The notes under the pieces were generated by a model. That model was not told the origin of the DNA, did no database searches, and saw only the letters and a list, made by a program, of their open reading frames with translations. Of a stretch of 64,000 bases of DNA, positions 8,560 to 17,179 are shown in pieces (the stretch's first letter is position 1; every line of letters begins with the position of its first letter). Made by a program: the position numbers and the translations under genes. Source of the DNA: Synoicihabitans lomoniglobus (GTDB lineage: Bacteria; Verrucomicrobiota; Verrucomicrobiia; Opitutales; Opitutaceae); the NCBI RefSeq assembly GCF_029023725.1, contig NZ_CP119075.1:1979501-2043500 (forward strand), read 5' to 3'.

Positions 8560-10077
8560 TTAGCAAGTCGGAAGGCGGGGCAAATCCCCGGGATTTAAGG
8601 GCTGGCTGCGAGGGAAATGGCACGTGAAGGTGGAGCCTTCCCCGGGGGTCGATTGCAGGCTCAGGAAACCGTGATGCAGGTTTACCAGTCGCGTTACCAT
8701 GGCGAGACCGAGCCCGGTGCCGGCGCGGCGGGATTTGGTGGAAAAGAAAGGCTCAAAGATGCGCGCTCTGACTTCCGGGGCTATGCCGGTGCCAGTGTCA
8801 CGGATCGATACGGTGACGTAATCACCCGTCTCCGGACGCGCGGGGTCGGCGGCCACGTCCCGGGACGATTCGGTTTCTTCGCCGACGGCGATGATGATTT
8901 GACCTCCCGAGGGCATGGCGTCTCGGGCGTTAACACACAGATTCATGAAAATCTGGTGAAGCTGACCGGCGTTGGCGGTGATGAGCGGGGGCGTCGTCAA
9001 GAGCGGGGACTCGAACCGCACCTCCACATCCGACGGAAACGTTTTGGCGGCGATTTGAGCGACCTCTTTGGCGGCTTCGCCGATGTCGACTGCGCTGATG
9101 TCCGCATCTGATCCCCGGGAAAAGCTTAGCAATTGGGACAGCATCTCCGCCCCGCGCTGACTGTGGGATTGGATCGTCTCAAGTTGCTGCCTCTCCTTGC
9201 CCGCTGCTTGCAGGAGCAGCAGTGACGCCGTGCCTTCGACCGCGCAGAGAATATTGTTCAGATCGTGCGCGATGCCTCCCGCCAGCAATCCCAGCACATC
9301 CAAACGTTGAATACTGATGAGTTGTTGTTCGAGTTCACGGCGTTCGGTGATGTCGCGAAGACTAAAAATGAGCGAGTTGCCGGGCAGTCGGGCGGCCGTG
9401 ATTTCGACCTGATTCGGAAAGCGCCGGGCGTAGACCAATTCCGTCGTCAAGGGACGGGAATGCCTGCGTTGGACGGCATCGAGTGAGGCCTCGAGTTCGG
9501 CGCTGGCGGCAGGAGTCAACCACCCATGAAAGTTTCCCGAAAGCGGCGCGTCTTCGCTGAGCATTTCCTGCGCGGCGCGATTCACGATGATAATATTACC
9601 GGCGGCATTGGTGACCACCAATCCGTCCGGCGCGTGGTTGATGGCCTGCTCAAACCGGGCGCGCTCTTCGTAGAGCGAACGGAAGCGATTGATGCGGGTG
9701 ATGGTCTTGAGGCGGATTTTCAACTCCGTGGTATCGATCGGCTTCGAGAGAAAGTCATCCGCACCGGCGCTCAAACCGGCCAACCTCGATTCGCGATCGT
9801 TCAAGGCCGTCAGCAGCACAATGGGCACCTCCCGCAAGGTCTCGTGCTGGCGAACACGCCGACAGGTCTCGAAGCCGTCGATTCCGGGCATCATCACATC
9901 GAGTAAAATTACATCCGGGGTGTCCGCCTGCGCCACCGCCAGCGCTTCCAGGCCGGTCGTGGCTTCGAGCAATTGGTAGCCTTCCGGCAGCAACAATGCA
10001 CGCAGCAACGCACGCGAACGGGCGCTGTCATCCACGATCAGGACTACGGGGGAAGGGTTTAAGTTGGTTGGTGACAC
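8560..10077 (-). CDS. response regulator/PAS/histidine kinase hybrid
   Basis: 505 residues with no membrane segment. Order: receiver domain (about 12-125; V-L-I-V-D-D-S at the start, phospho-acceptor Asp in V-I-L-L-D-V-M-M-P-G), PAS domain (about 135-245), HisKA (L-L-A-G-G-I-A-H-D-L-N-N-I near 272, phospho-acceptor His), and HATPase (N box L-C-V-N-A-R-D-A-M, G1 D-T-G-T-G-I-A, G2 G-T-G-L-G-L-A). The H-D-L-N-N form belongs to the NtrB-like/HPK4 kinases. It lies 28 bp downstream of the large hybrid kinase on the same strand, so the two may be cotranscribed and linked by phosphotransfer. Confidence 0.9.
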   Translation of the reverse strand: MSPTNLNPSPVVLIVDDSARSRALLRALLLPEGYQLLEATTGLEALAVAQADTPDVILLDVMMPGIDGFETCRRVRQHETLREVPIVLLTALNDRESRLAGLSAGADDFLSKPIDTTELKIRLKTITRINRFRSLYEERARFEQAINHAPDGLVVTNAAGNIIIVNRAAQEMLSEDAPLSGNFHGWLTPAASAELEASLDAVQRRHSRPLTTELVYARRFPNQVEITAARLPGNSLIFSLRDITERRELEQQLISIQRLDVLGLLAGGIAHDLNNILCAVEGTASLLLLQAAGKERQQLETIQSHSQRGAEMLSQLLSFSRGSDADISAVDIGEAAKEVAQIAAKTFPSDVEVRFESPLLTTPPLITANAGQLHQIFMNLCVNARDAMPSGGQIIIAVGEETESSRDVAADPARPETGDYVTVSIRDTGTGIAPEVRARIFEPFFSTKSRRAGTGLGLAMVTRLVNLHHGFLSLQSTPGEGSTFTCHFPRSQPLNPGDLPRLPTC

Positions 10078-10105
10078 GGACAGATTGAGCGGCCGCCACG
10101 ACTGG

Positions 10106-12883
10106 CTAGGGCGACGTCTTCAAGAAGGGCCTGATCGCTTCATAAAAGCTCTGCAACGTAAACGGCTTCGGGAGAAAATTATTGGCGCCCGCTCGCTCAC
10201 ACGTCTCGCGGGTGAGTTCATCCGACAGTGCCGTCACCATGACGATGGGAATATGCGACGTCCGCTCGTCGGCGCGGAGCGCGCGCGTCGCGGCAATCCC
10301 GTCCATGACCGGCATTTGCACGTCCATGAGGATCAGTTCCGGGCGGTGGTCGATCGCCTGATCGACGCCGTCCCGGCCGTTTTCGGCCCACCGCACGTGA
10401 GCCCCCAGATACTCCAAGTTGGCTTTGATCAGTTCCGCATTGGTGGGGTTGTCCTCCACAATCAAAACGGTCGGATTGCTTTTCAGGCAATTGACCTGCA
10501 ACGGCGAAGAGGGTGCCTCGGGCTTCGGGCGAAACGGCTGATGCGGAGCCCGGGAGCTCGATATGACCGGGACGCGCGTCAGCGGCAGCTCGACGGTAAA
10601 CTCGCTGCCTTCGCCCACGGCACTGCGCAACCCCACGGTGCCGCCGTGGAGTTCGGTCAGCCGCTTCACCAACGTCAGGCCGAGTCCGGCGCCCTCGAAG
10701 TCGCGACTCAATGTGCGGTCGCATTGATGGAAAGGCTGAAACACGCGGGTGTATTCCTGCGGAGCGATGCCAATGCCCGTATCACGAACAACGATACGAA
10801 ATACGTTGCGGGCGGGAAACTCGGCCGTTTCGAGCGTGACCACACCTCCCGATGGGGTGAACTTTACGGCATTGCTCAGCAGGTTAAGCACGATCTGCTT
10901 CAACCGCTTAGCATCCGCATAGATCACCTTGGCGCGATGTTCGAAGGTGGTCTGCAGGGTGATGTTTTTGGCGGCGGCCGAGTCCTGCAAGAGGCGTATC
11001 AGAAATTCCAACACATTGCGCGGATCGATTGCCGTCGGGCGCAGGCTCAACGTCTTCGCCTCGGTCTGCGAGAAGTCCAAAACCTCATCGATCAAGGTCA
11101 GCAGATGCGTGCCGCTTTCGCTCATGGTGCGCAGGCTGTCCCGTTGCCCGTCGGACAACGGGCCGGTGCGCCCCTGATTCATCAGCTCGATGGAGCCCAG
11201 AATCACGTTCAGCGGGGTCCGCAACTCATGATTCATCATGGCGATGAACTCGCCTTTGGTGCGGTTGGCAGTTTCAGCGTGCTGGAGGGCGGTATTGAGA
11301 TCGGCGGTGCGCTCCTGCACTTTCTGTTCAAGTTCGTTAAGGAGTGCTTCGCGCGCCTGATGGGATTTCTCGCGTGCGGTGACCGCTTCGCCCAGTTCGA
11401 CGTTGGCTTTGCTGAGTTGTTGTGCCGTCGCCTCGAGATCCCGACTGATCCGGATGAGTTCTTCGGCCGGGGCTTGCGCCAGGTCAGGTGGAAGCGGTGC
11501 GGGCTCTCCGCGAGCCAGGGTCGATGTGTAGGCCACTAATTTGTCGAGAGGAGCCGTAATGTCGGCGGCCGTGCGGCGACTGAGTCGGTGGATAAAGATG
11601 GCGACGATAATGACCGCCAAAAGGGTGCCGCTGAACAGCTCCACCACGATGGCCTGCGAGGCCCACAGCGGTTCCTCGACCACCACGTCCCATCCGGTGG
11701 CATGGATCCGACTCGCGGCGGCGCGAAAGCGTTCCGCCCGCGAGGTTTCAGGCCGCCACCGATCATGCGTGAAACTGCGGTGCTGCATTTCCACCGCCCC
11801 CCGAAACACCTCGTTCAATAAATTCTCTGGCGGGACGGCTAACAGACGGGGCGGTATGACCAACATGCGGTGGGCCTGATCCAGGACCATGATCGCCCGA
11901 TCGGTGTTACGGCCATCCCGTTTCGCCAGATCCCCCAAACGCTCGGTGGACAGCTCCATAATCGCGATGGGCGACGACACCTCCGCAGCCGGCGGCAGCG
12001 GCAAAGCATAAACGGTGGTGCTCCCCGGTCGACCCGCGGCGGGAGGCGCGGATTGATCCACCGCGATCACCTGTCCCATTTGATCCACGAGAGAGATGCG
12101 GGTGACCCCTGGCCATTCCCGGCGAAGGGCGATCAGTTGCGCGACCTCCTCCGCCGTCGGCTCTGTTTTGTCCGACCAACCGGCAACCAGTTGGCTCAAA
12201 CCGGCGCGCTGCGCTTCGATTTCGCGAGAAATCCGCGAGCTGACTTCAGTGGCGTCTCGTTCCAGACCCTCCCGGGTGTTGATCGAAACGTAGCGATCGA
12301 AAATCGTAAACGACACCGCACTGATTACGATCACCGGCATGACCGCGATGAAACTGAAACGGTTGACCAACAGTTTGTGCAGAGGCGGTTTGACGTGGGC
12401 CTGCTCGGGTCGATGGAGCCAGCCCCGCAGCAGCCGCCGATTCGCGATCTCCTGCGCAATCAGAGCGACCACCAATCCATTGCCGATATACTTCACCAAC
12501 GCGATGTAGTTGGCCGGAAAACTGGCGTAGGAGAAAAAGAGGAAATAAACGCCGGCAATCGGCCCGCCCACGCACAGCCAATAGAGCGCCGATGCATTCA
12601 ACAGCCGCAGGTCACGCCGATGAATGAGATAGCCCACCACCGCTCCTTCGAGTCCATAACACAACCACCCGACGAAATGGCTCCAGTAAAGGGGGGTGAG
12701 GGCAAACGTCAGAACGCCCGAGATCAGAGCCCAAAAACTGCCAAACCGATACGCGATCAAAAGCGGAAAAATTCCCCCGAAAACGATCTCGATATTAATC
12801 AAAACCGTGGGCCTGAACATATTGACCAACATGCCCAAAATGCCCGCGACAATGGCGGCGAACAACGGTTTTAGCAGTGGCAT
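10106..12883 (-). CDS. membrane hybrid sensor histidine kinase
   Basis: 925 residues. Five or six membrane helices lie in residues 1-160, resembling the LytS/5TM sensor bundle (F-G-G-I-F-P-L-L-I-A-Y-R-F-G). Another helix near 190 opens an extracytoplasmic sensor region to about 400, and a second helix near 415 is followed by a HAMP-like linker and a coiled coil (to 530). HisKA carries F-I-A-M-M-N-H-E-L-R-T-P-L-N. HATPase has N-A-V-K-F-T, D-T-G-I-G-I-A and G-A-G-L-G-L-T. A C-terminal receiver has V-L-I-V-E-D-N and acceptor Asp in L-I-L-M-D-V-Q-M-P. No separate DNA-binding regulator is adjacent. Ligand unknown. Confidence 0.9.
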   Translation of the reverse strand: MPLLKPLFAAIVAGILGMLVNMFRPTVLINIEIVFGGIFPLLIAYRFGSFWALISGVLTFALTPLYWSHFVGWLCYGLEGAVVGYLIHRRDLRLLNASALYWLCVGGPIAGVYFLFFSYASFPANYIALVKYIGNGLVVALIAQEIANRRLLRGWLHRPEQAHVKPPLHKLLVNRFSFIAVMPVIVISAVSFTIFDRYVSINTREGLERDATEVSSRISREIEAQRAGLSQLVAGWSDKTEPTAEEVAQLIALRREWPGVTRISLVDQMGQVIAVDQSAPPAAGRPGSTTVYALPLPPAAEVSSPIAIMELSTERLGDLAKRDGRNTDRAIMVLDQAHRMLVIPPRLLAVPPENLLNEVFRGAVEMQHRSFTHDRWRPETSRAERFRAAASRIHATGWDVVVEEPLWASQAIVVELFSGTLLAVIIVAIFIHRLSRRTAADITAPLDKLVAYTSTLARGEPAPLPPDLAQAPAEELIRISRDLEATAQQLSKANVELGEAVTAREKSHQAREALLNELEQKVQERTADLNTALQHAETANRTKGEFIAMMNHELRTPLNVILGSIELMNQGRTGPLSDGQRDSLRTMSESGTHLLTLIDEVLDFSQTEAKTLSLRPTAIDPRNVLEFLIRLLQDSAAAKNITLQTTFEHRAKVIYADAKRLKQIVLNLLSNAVKFTPSGGVVTLETAEFPARNVFRIVVRDTGIGIAPQEYTRVFQPFHQCDRTLSRDFEGAGLGLTLVKRLTELHGGTVGLRSAVGEGSEFTVELPLTRVPVISSSRAPHQPFRPKPEAPSSPLQVNCLKSNPTVLIVEDNPTNAELIKANLEYLGAHVRWAENGRDGVDQAIDHRPELILMDVQMPVMDGIAATRALRADERTSHIPIVMVTALSDELTRETCERAGANNFLPKPFTLQSFYEAIRPFLKTSP

Positions 12884-13225
12884 GGGAGTGGCAAAATTAC
12901 GCCCGACTCGCGGTGTAACCGGTTGAACGAGCAGACTACAGCTAGCAAGTCAGTTGCATCGACAGCGCCAATAGGAAAAACTACCTACCGACGGACCGTG
13001 ATTTACCTTATGAGCCTCTCTGAAAAGCAGGCATGCCGCGCTTCGATACGGCGGACAACGATGGTGGGGCCGATAAATCACCATCCTGGGCCGTTGAATT
13101 ATCAATCGCCGAAAACCGGTCGGTCGGTTCGGCAGGGGGGGAGGAAACCGCGATGACTTCCGCCTGCGGGGCGGGCAGACTTCGCATGTCGGGCGCGGAA
13201 AAGGGGCCCTCGCGTGATCCAGACG
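12884..13225. other. intergenic region without a credible gene
   Basis: 342 bp between the hybrid kinase start and the terminator of the candidate RNA. Open frames here are short, Arg/Pro-rich and run into the RNA region, with no ribosome-binding sites. The kinase promoter should lie here on the minus strand, but I see no convincing -35/-10 pair. Confidence 0.4.
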
Positions 13226-13259
13226 CAAAAAGACCCAGAAAGCCGAAGCTCTCTGGGTC
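13226..13259 (-). terminator. strong intrinsic terminator with UUCG loop
   Basis: On the minus strand GACCCAGA-GAGC, loop TTCG, GCTT-TCTGGGTC is followed at once by TTTTT (13231-13227). The 8-bp outer stem, inner pairs, stable UUCG tetraloop and T-run make a classic Rho-independent terminator. It ends transcription arriving from 14040 towards 13260, a region with no protein gene. Confidence 0.85.
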
Positions 13260-14040
13260 AAATTGGGGGGTGGGCGTTCGCCACGCGCTCTTTCCCGACG
13301 GTCTGCATTAGGCGCTCTCGCTTTCGCGGGCTGCAGACTCCCCGACGCCACTCCGCACGGCATGCGCGGGTTTCGATCTCATGGCGGGATCGCCCTGACC
13401 GTTGCCGGTCGGGGTTTATTGAGTGAGGCCTCTTCGCCCGGTTCGATCTGCTCCTGCCGGAGTAGATGCGCCGGACAAGGTGCTGAAGTGCTTGCAAGGT
13501 AATTGCTTCACTTCCGCACCGTTCTCGCGGGGTCGGCCCCAGCGGTTAGCTGGGCGTTGGCCCCGTGGGACGGGTCTGACCTCTTACCTCTCAGGCTGCC
13601 TTCTACCTTGCAATGGGGTGACGCGGTTTTGCGCACCGCCCCGTTGTTGAGATCGGTTTGAGCTTTGCCAGACTCACTCGATCTCCTGCGTTCCGATATT
13701 GTTTTCGCGCTACTCGCCCGTTGCCGGGGGAGGCCTTTCGACGGTTTGCATCCGTCCAATATCCGATCGCAGACTGGCTTACTGTAGCAGCCGGAACCCT
13801 CTGGGTCACAGTATCAGCATGACGTTCGAAACTTCCGTCATGCCTGACTCGATTCGCGCGCGGTTTCTTAATTCGCGGCTCATCGCTCAGTTCCTGATTT
13901 CGTGGAGCTGGACCGGGCACGACCCCGGCCAGAGGAACTGGTGATATATGCCTCCCACGGCGCACGAGGCGCACTGCGTGAGGGGGTGAACCGGACCAGC
14001 TCCGATTCCCCATTCCCCGGTTGCCCGGGCGTATCCCAGT
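13226..14040 (-). ncRNA. candidate large structured noncoding RNA
   Basis: About 0.8 kb on the minus strand without a plausible reading frame, closed by the UUCG terminator. Many long complementary pairs can be read by eye (positions 5' to 3'): 14003-13991 with 13916-13904 (13 positions, one T/T mismatch); 13940-13933 with 13895-13888 (8 bp), which interleaves with the first to give a pseudoknot; 13847-13836 with 13824-13814 (11 bp, one bulge); 13763-13757 with 13701-13695 (7 bp); the hairpin 13520-13479 (three stacked stems); 13467-13459 with 13454-13446; 13410-13397 with a GCAA loop; and 13338-13332 with 13307-13301. I could not match it to RNase P RNA, tmRNA, 6S RNA or a group II intron, whose signature blocks are missing. 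The 5' end and promoter are not defined. Confidence 0.6.
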
Positions 14041-14151
14041 CTTCGCTTTCGGCGGTTTTTTCAGTTCGTCGTGCGCTTGACTGTTCTATCAAGGAACGAG
14101 GAAGACCATGGAACATTGTGACCGAAAAGTCACGTTTTTGATATGCACAAC

Positions 14152-14191
14152 TTATTCACCATCAGCGTAATGGTGAATAACCGGTGAATAA
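14152..14191. promoter_or_regulatory. perfect 11-bp inverted repeat plus third half-site
   Basis: TTATTCACCAT (14152-14162) and ATGGTGAATAA (14170-14180) are perfect inverted copies with a 7-bp spacer. A third GGTGAATAA follows at 14183-14191. The AT-rich cluster lies between the start of the candidate RNA (minus) and hrpB (plus, starting 14272), where an operator or initiator-like protein site would control either transcript. Confidence 0.5.
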
Positions 14192-14271
14192 CTTCGCCGC
14201 GACTCTTTTGCCCGGGCGGCATGCGTTTGGCTTGATCGCCATCATGGGGCGGTGATGGTGCTCCTTTTCCG

Positions 14272-16821
14272 ATGCCATCATCTGTCCTGCCCATCTACGA
14301 ATTGGAGAGCGCCTTGGTCGCCGCGCTGCGCGAAACCGGCCGGGTGGTCGTGCAAGCCCCGACCGGATCGGGCAAGTCGACCCAGGTGCCCCGCATGCTG
14401 CTGCGTCATGGGTTTCTCGATACAGGAGAGGCCGTGGTGCTGCAGCCCCGGCGACTCGCGACCCGCATGCTGGCCCGCCGGGTGGCGGACGAAGAGGGAA
14501 GTGCCCTCGGCGGCGTCGTGGGATACCAAATACGCCTGGAGGGGCGCACCTCGGCCGCGACCAAAATTCGATTTGTAACCGAGGGCATCCTGCTCCGGCA
14601 GATGTCGTTCGAAACCACATTGCGGGGCGTGAACGCGGTGGTCTTCGACGAATTTCACGAGCGTCATTTGTTTGGTGACATCTCCCTGGCGCGAGCGCTG
14701 CAGATTCAACGCACGACCCGGCCGGACCTGAAAATCATCGTCATGTCCGCCACTCTCGACGCCGGCGCACTGCGGGAGTATCTCGCCCCTTGCGCGGTGT
14801 TGGAGTCCGCCGGACGGAGTTATCCGGTGGATGTTTCGTATTTGGCGCGGACGCCAAACTTCGATCGCGAGCCCGTATGGGACGTGGCGACCGCCGCCTG
14901 TGCCGAGGCGGCGAGCGACACGTCGGGCGACATGCTGGTCTTCATGCCCGGCGCGTATGAAATCAACCGCACCGTGCAGGCGCTGGAAACGCATCGCAGC
15001 TTGCGTGAGTTCGAGGTGTTTCCTCTCCACGGAGAACTGTCGAGCGAGCGTCAGGACGCGGCCGTCGCGCGGTCCGAAGGCCGCAAAATCATCGTATCGA
15101 CCAACGTGGCGGAAACATCGCTGACAATCGAGGGAGTCACCATCGTCATCGACGCAGGCCTCGCCCGGGTGGCGCGGTTCGATGCGCGACGCGGCATCAA
15201 TACTCTGTTGATTGAGAAGATTTCGCGTGCGAGTGCCGATCAACGGGCCGGTCGGGCCGGGCGCACGGCGCCGGGTCGTTGTGTGCGTTTGTGGACCGAA
15301 CGTGAACATGCCGATCGACCGTCGCATGAGTTGCCCGAAGTGCACCGATTGGACCTGACGGAGGTCGTGCTGACGCTCAAATCCAGCGGTATCGATGACG
15401 TGGCGGGCTTTGCCTGGCTGGAGGCGCCGGAGCCCCGGGGGCTGGAGCGGGCGGAAGCGTTGCTGCATGATCTCGGCGCCATCGCAAGCGGTCCCACCGG
15501 CGCGATCACCGAAGTCGGCCGTCGTATGCTGCGTTTTCCGGTGCACCCTCGCTATGCGCGTATGTTCATCGAAGCGGAAGCGCGTGGTTGCGTGCGCAGC
15601 GTCGCTCTGATGGCGGCCATCACGCAGGGACGAAATTTCCTGTTGCGCGGGGTGTCACGCAGCATCGACGACGCGCGGGACGATACGTTGGGCGATGAAG
15701 GTCGGAGCGATTTCTTCCGATTGATGCGGGCGTGGCAATACGCCCAGGATCAACGCTTTCAGGTCGAGGCGTGCCAGCGACTCGGCATTCACGCGCAAGG
15801 TGCGCGGCAAGTGGGTCCGTTGTTCGATCAATTTCTCCGCATTGCGGAAAAAGAGGGTTTGCTCGTCGGGGACGATCGCGGAGGCGAAGACGAGGTGCGC
15901 AAGTGCGTGCTGGCGGGCTTTTCCGATCACCTCGCGCGGAGACTGGACCGCGGCACCTTGCGTTGTGAACTGGTGCACGGCCGCCGAGGAGTGCTGGCGC
16001 GGGAAAGCGCGTTACAGGATGCGCCGTTGTTGGTGGCGGCGGAAATAAGCGAAATCGAAGGGCGGGGGGGCGAGGTAAACGTGCTGCTGACTCTGGCCAC
16101 GGCCGTGGAGGAGCCGTGGTTGCAGGAATTGTTTCCCGATGATTTTACGGATGGCATCGCGGTGGTCCTGGATGAATCCACTCGCCGCGTGGTCGCGCGT
16201 CGCGAACGGCGCTTTCGTGATCTCGTGCTGGAGAGCAAGCTGACCGCGGAAAAGCCACCGGAAGGCCGGGCGGCGGAGTTGCTGGCCCAAGCGGTCGCGG
16301 CGGGAACGATCAAGTTGGGGGAATGGAACGAGGCGGTGGACCAATGGATTGTCCGAGTGAATCGATTGGCCGAGTGGTTTCCCGAACTCGAAGTCAGCCC
16401 CATCACGGACGAAGACCGCACCACCTTGGTCGAGCAGATCTGCCACGGCAGTTACGGCGCGCGCGATTTGAAGGACAAACCGGTCATGCCCGTGCTGCGA
16501 CAGTGGCTGCGCGCCGAGCAACTTGCGGTGCTGGATGACTATCTTCCCGAGCGGATCGTGATGGACAACGGTCGCCGCGCTCGAGTGCGTTACGCGGCCG
16601 AAGGTCCCCCCATCCTGAGTGCCCGGGTGCAGGAATTGGTCGAAATCAAATCAACTTACGCGCTGGGACATGGGCGCGTGCCCGTGCGTTTCGAGGTGTT
16701 GGCCCCCAACCAGCGCCCGATTCAGGTCACGGACAATCTGCGCAAATTTTGGGACGATTTGTATCCGAACAAGATCCGGCCGGAACTCTCCCGGCACTAC
16801 CCGAAGCACCCGTGGCCGTAG
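14272..16821 (+). CDS. hrpB: ATP-dependent helicase HrpB
   Basis: 849 residues, near the usual 800-850. Walker A is A-P-T-G-S-G-K-S-T (about 33-41), the DEAH-type box reads V-F-D-E-F-H-E-R-H, motif III is M-S-A-T-L-D-A, and motif VI region is Q-R-A-G-R-A-G-R-T. After the helicase-associated domain comes the HrpB-specific C-terminus, with a last block close to P-I-Q-V-T-D-N-L-R-K-F-W and Y-P-K-H-P-W-P. HrpB is a DExH helicase of uncertain physiological role, presumably in RNA metabolism. It is a single transcription unit facing the glutaredoxin-like gene. The start has no strong Shine-Dalgarno sequence. Confidence 0.94.
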   Translation: MPSSVLPIYELESALVAALRETGRVVVQAPTGSGKSTQVPRMLLRHGFLDTGEAVVLQPRRLATRMLARRVADEEGSALGGVVGYQIRLEGRTSAATKIRFVTEGILLRQMSFETTLRGVNAVVFDEFHERHLFGDISLARALQIQRTTRPDLKIIVMSATLDAGALREYLAPCAVLESAGRSYPVDVSYLARTPNFDREPVWDVATAACAEAASDTSGDMLVFMPGAYEINRTVQALETHRSLREFEVFPLHGELSSERQDAAVARSEGRKIIVSTNVAETSLTIEGVTIVIDAGLARVARFDARRGINTLLIEKISRASADQRAGRAGRTAPGRCVRLWTEREHADRPSHELPEVHRLDLTEVVLTLKSSGIDDVAGFAWLEAPEPRGLERAEALLHDLGAIASGPTGAITEVGRRMLRFPVHPRYARMFIEAEARGCVRSVALMAAITQGRNFLLRGVSRSIDDARDDTLGDEGRSDFFRLMRAWQYAQDQRFQVEACQRLGIHAQGARQVGPLFDQFLRIAEKEGLLVGDDRGGEDEVRKCVLAGFSDHLARRLDRGTLRCELVHGRRGVLARESALQDAPLLVAAEISEIEGRGGEVNVLLTLATAVEEPWLQELFPDDFTDGIAVVLDESTRRVVARRERRFRDLVLESKLTAEKPPEGRAAELLAQAVAAGTIKLGEWNEAVDQWIVRVNRLAEWFPELEVSPITDEDRTTLVEQICHGSYGARDLKDKPVMPVLRQWLRAEQLAVLDDYLPERIVMDNGRRARVRYAAEGPPILSARVQELVEIKSTYALGHGRVPVRFEVLAPNQRPIQVTDNLRKFWDDLYPNKIRPELSRHYPKHPWP

Positions 16822-16841
16822 CGGCGAGGGGGAATAGTCGT

Positions 16842-17111
16842 TCACCCTCGGGGGCGGTGCTGGCGCACGAATTGCACGAGTTCCCAATCGCAATAGTCGA
16901 CCAACGTGTGCCGCCCCCACACCAACGTCGGAACCGTCAATCGGCCGATCTCGTGCAAGAGGGCGGAGCGAGCCGCCGGTTCGCGGGAAACATCGTGTTG
17001 CACGTAGTCCACCTGCGCTTCCGTCAGCATACGAATCGACTCCAGGCAGCTCGAACTGCCGGGGGCAACGTAGAGGACGGGGCGGAGGACGCGGGGCATA
17101 ACGACGCGCAA
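16842..17111 (-). CDS. glutaredoxin-like protein lacking the first active-site cysteine
   Basis: 89 residues (or 85 from the ATG at 17099). The pattern Y-V-A-P-G-S-S-S-C-L-E-S, then a helix, Y-V-Q-H-D-V, L-T-V-P-T-L-V and a final helix matches the glutaredoxin/NrdH fold, including the cis-Pro in T-V-P-T. The usual C-P-Y-C site reads S-S-S-C, so the nucleophilic N-terminal Cys is replaced by Ser and only Cys22 remains. Classic disulfide or deglutathionylation chemistry is therefore doubtful. It lies 20 bp from the end of convergent hrpB and downstream of speA on the same strand. Confidence 0.75.
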   Translation of the reverse strand: MRVVMPRVLRPVLYVAPGSSSCLESIRMLTEAQVDYVQHDVSREPAARSALLHEIGRLTVPTLVWGRHTLVDYCDWELVQFVRQHRPRG

Positions 17112-17179
17112 ACGATTAGCGCGATGCCCGAAAAACGCAAATCCGATCCGGAATCGCCGCTCGGCGCCGGAAAAACGCG

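Noticed and set aside
6658-8598. 646-residue plus-strand frame opposite typA
   Set aside because: Mirror of typA codon usage; Asp/His/Val-rich, no domain. typA is unambiguous.
10064-11539. 491-residue plus-strand frame opposite the hybrid kinase
   Set aside because: Antisense shadow of a GC-rich gene, no motif or ribosome-binding site.
12950-13363. 137-residue minus-strand frame and several others at 12.9-14.1 kb
   Set aside because: Low-complexity Arg/Pro composition, mutually overlapping, no ribosome-binding site; region better explained by a structured RNA.
13226-14040. RNase P RNA, tmRNA or group II intron as identity of the structured RNA
   Set aside because: No GAGGAAAGTCC or ACAGAACCCGG blocks, no tRNA-like ends, and no catalytic domain V hairpin; a GAGC...CCGGTTC string at 14003-13988 is too short for domain V.
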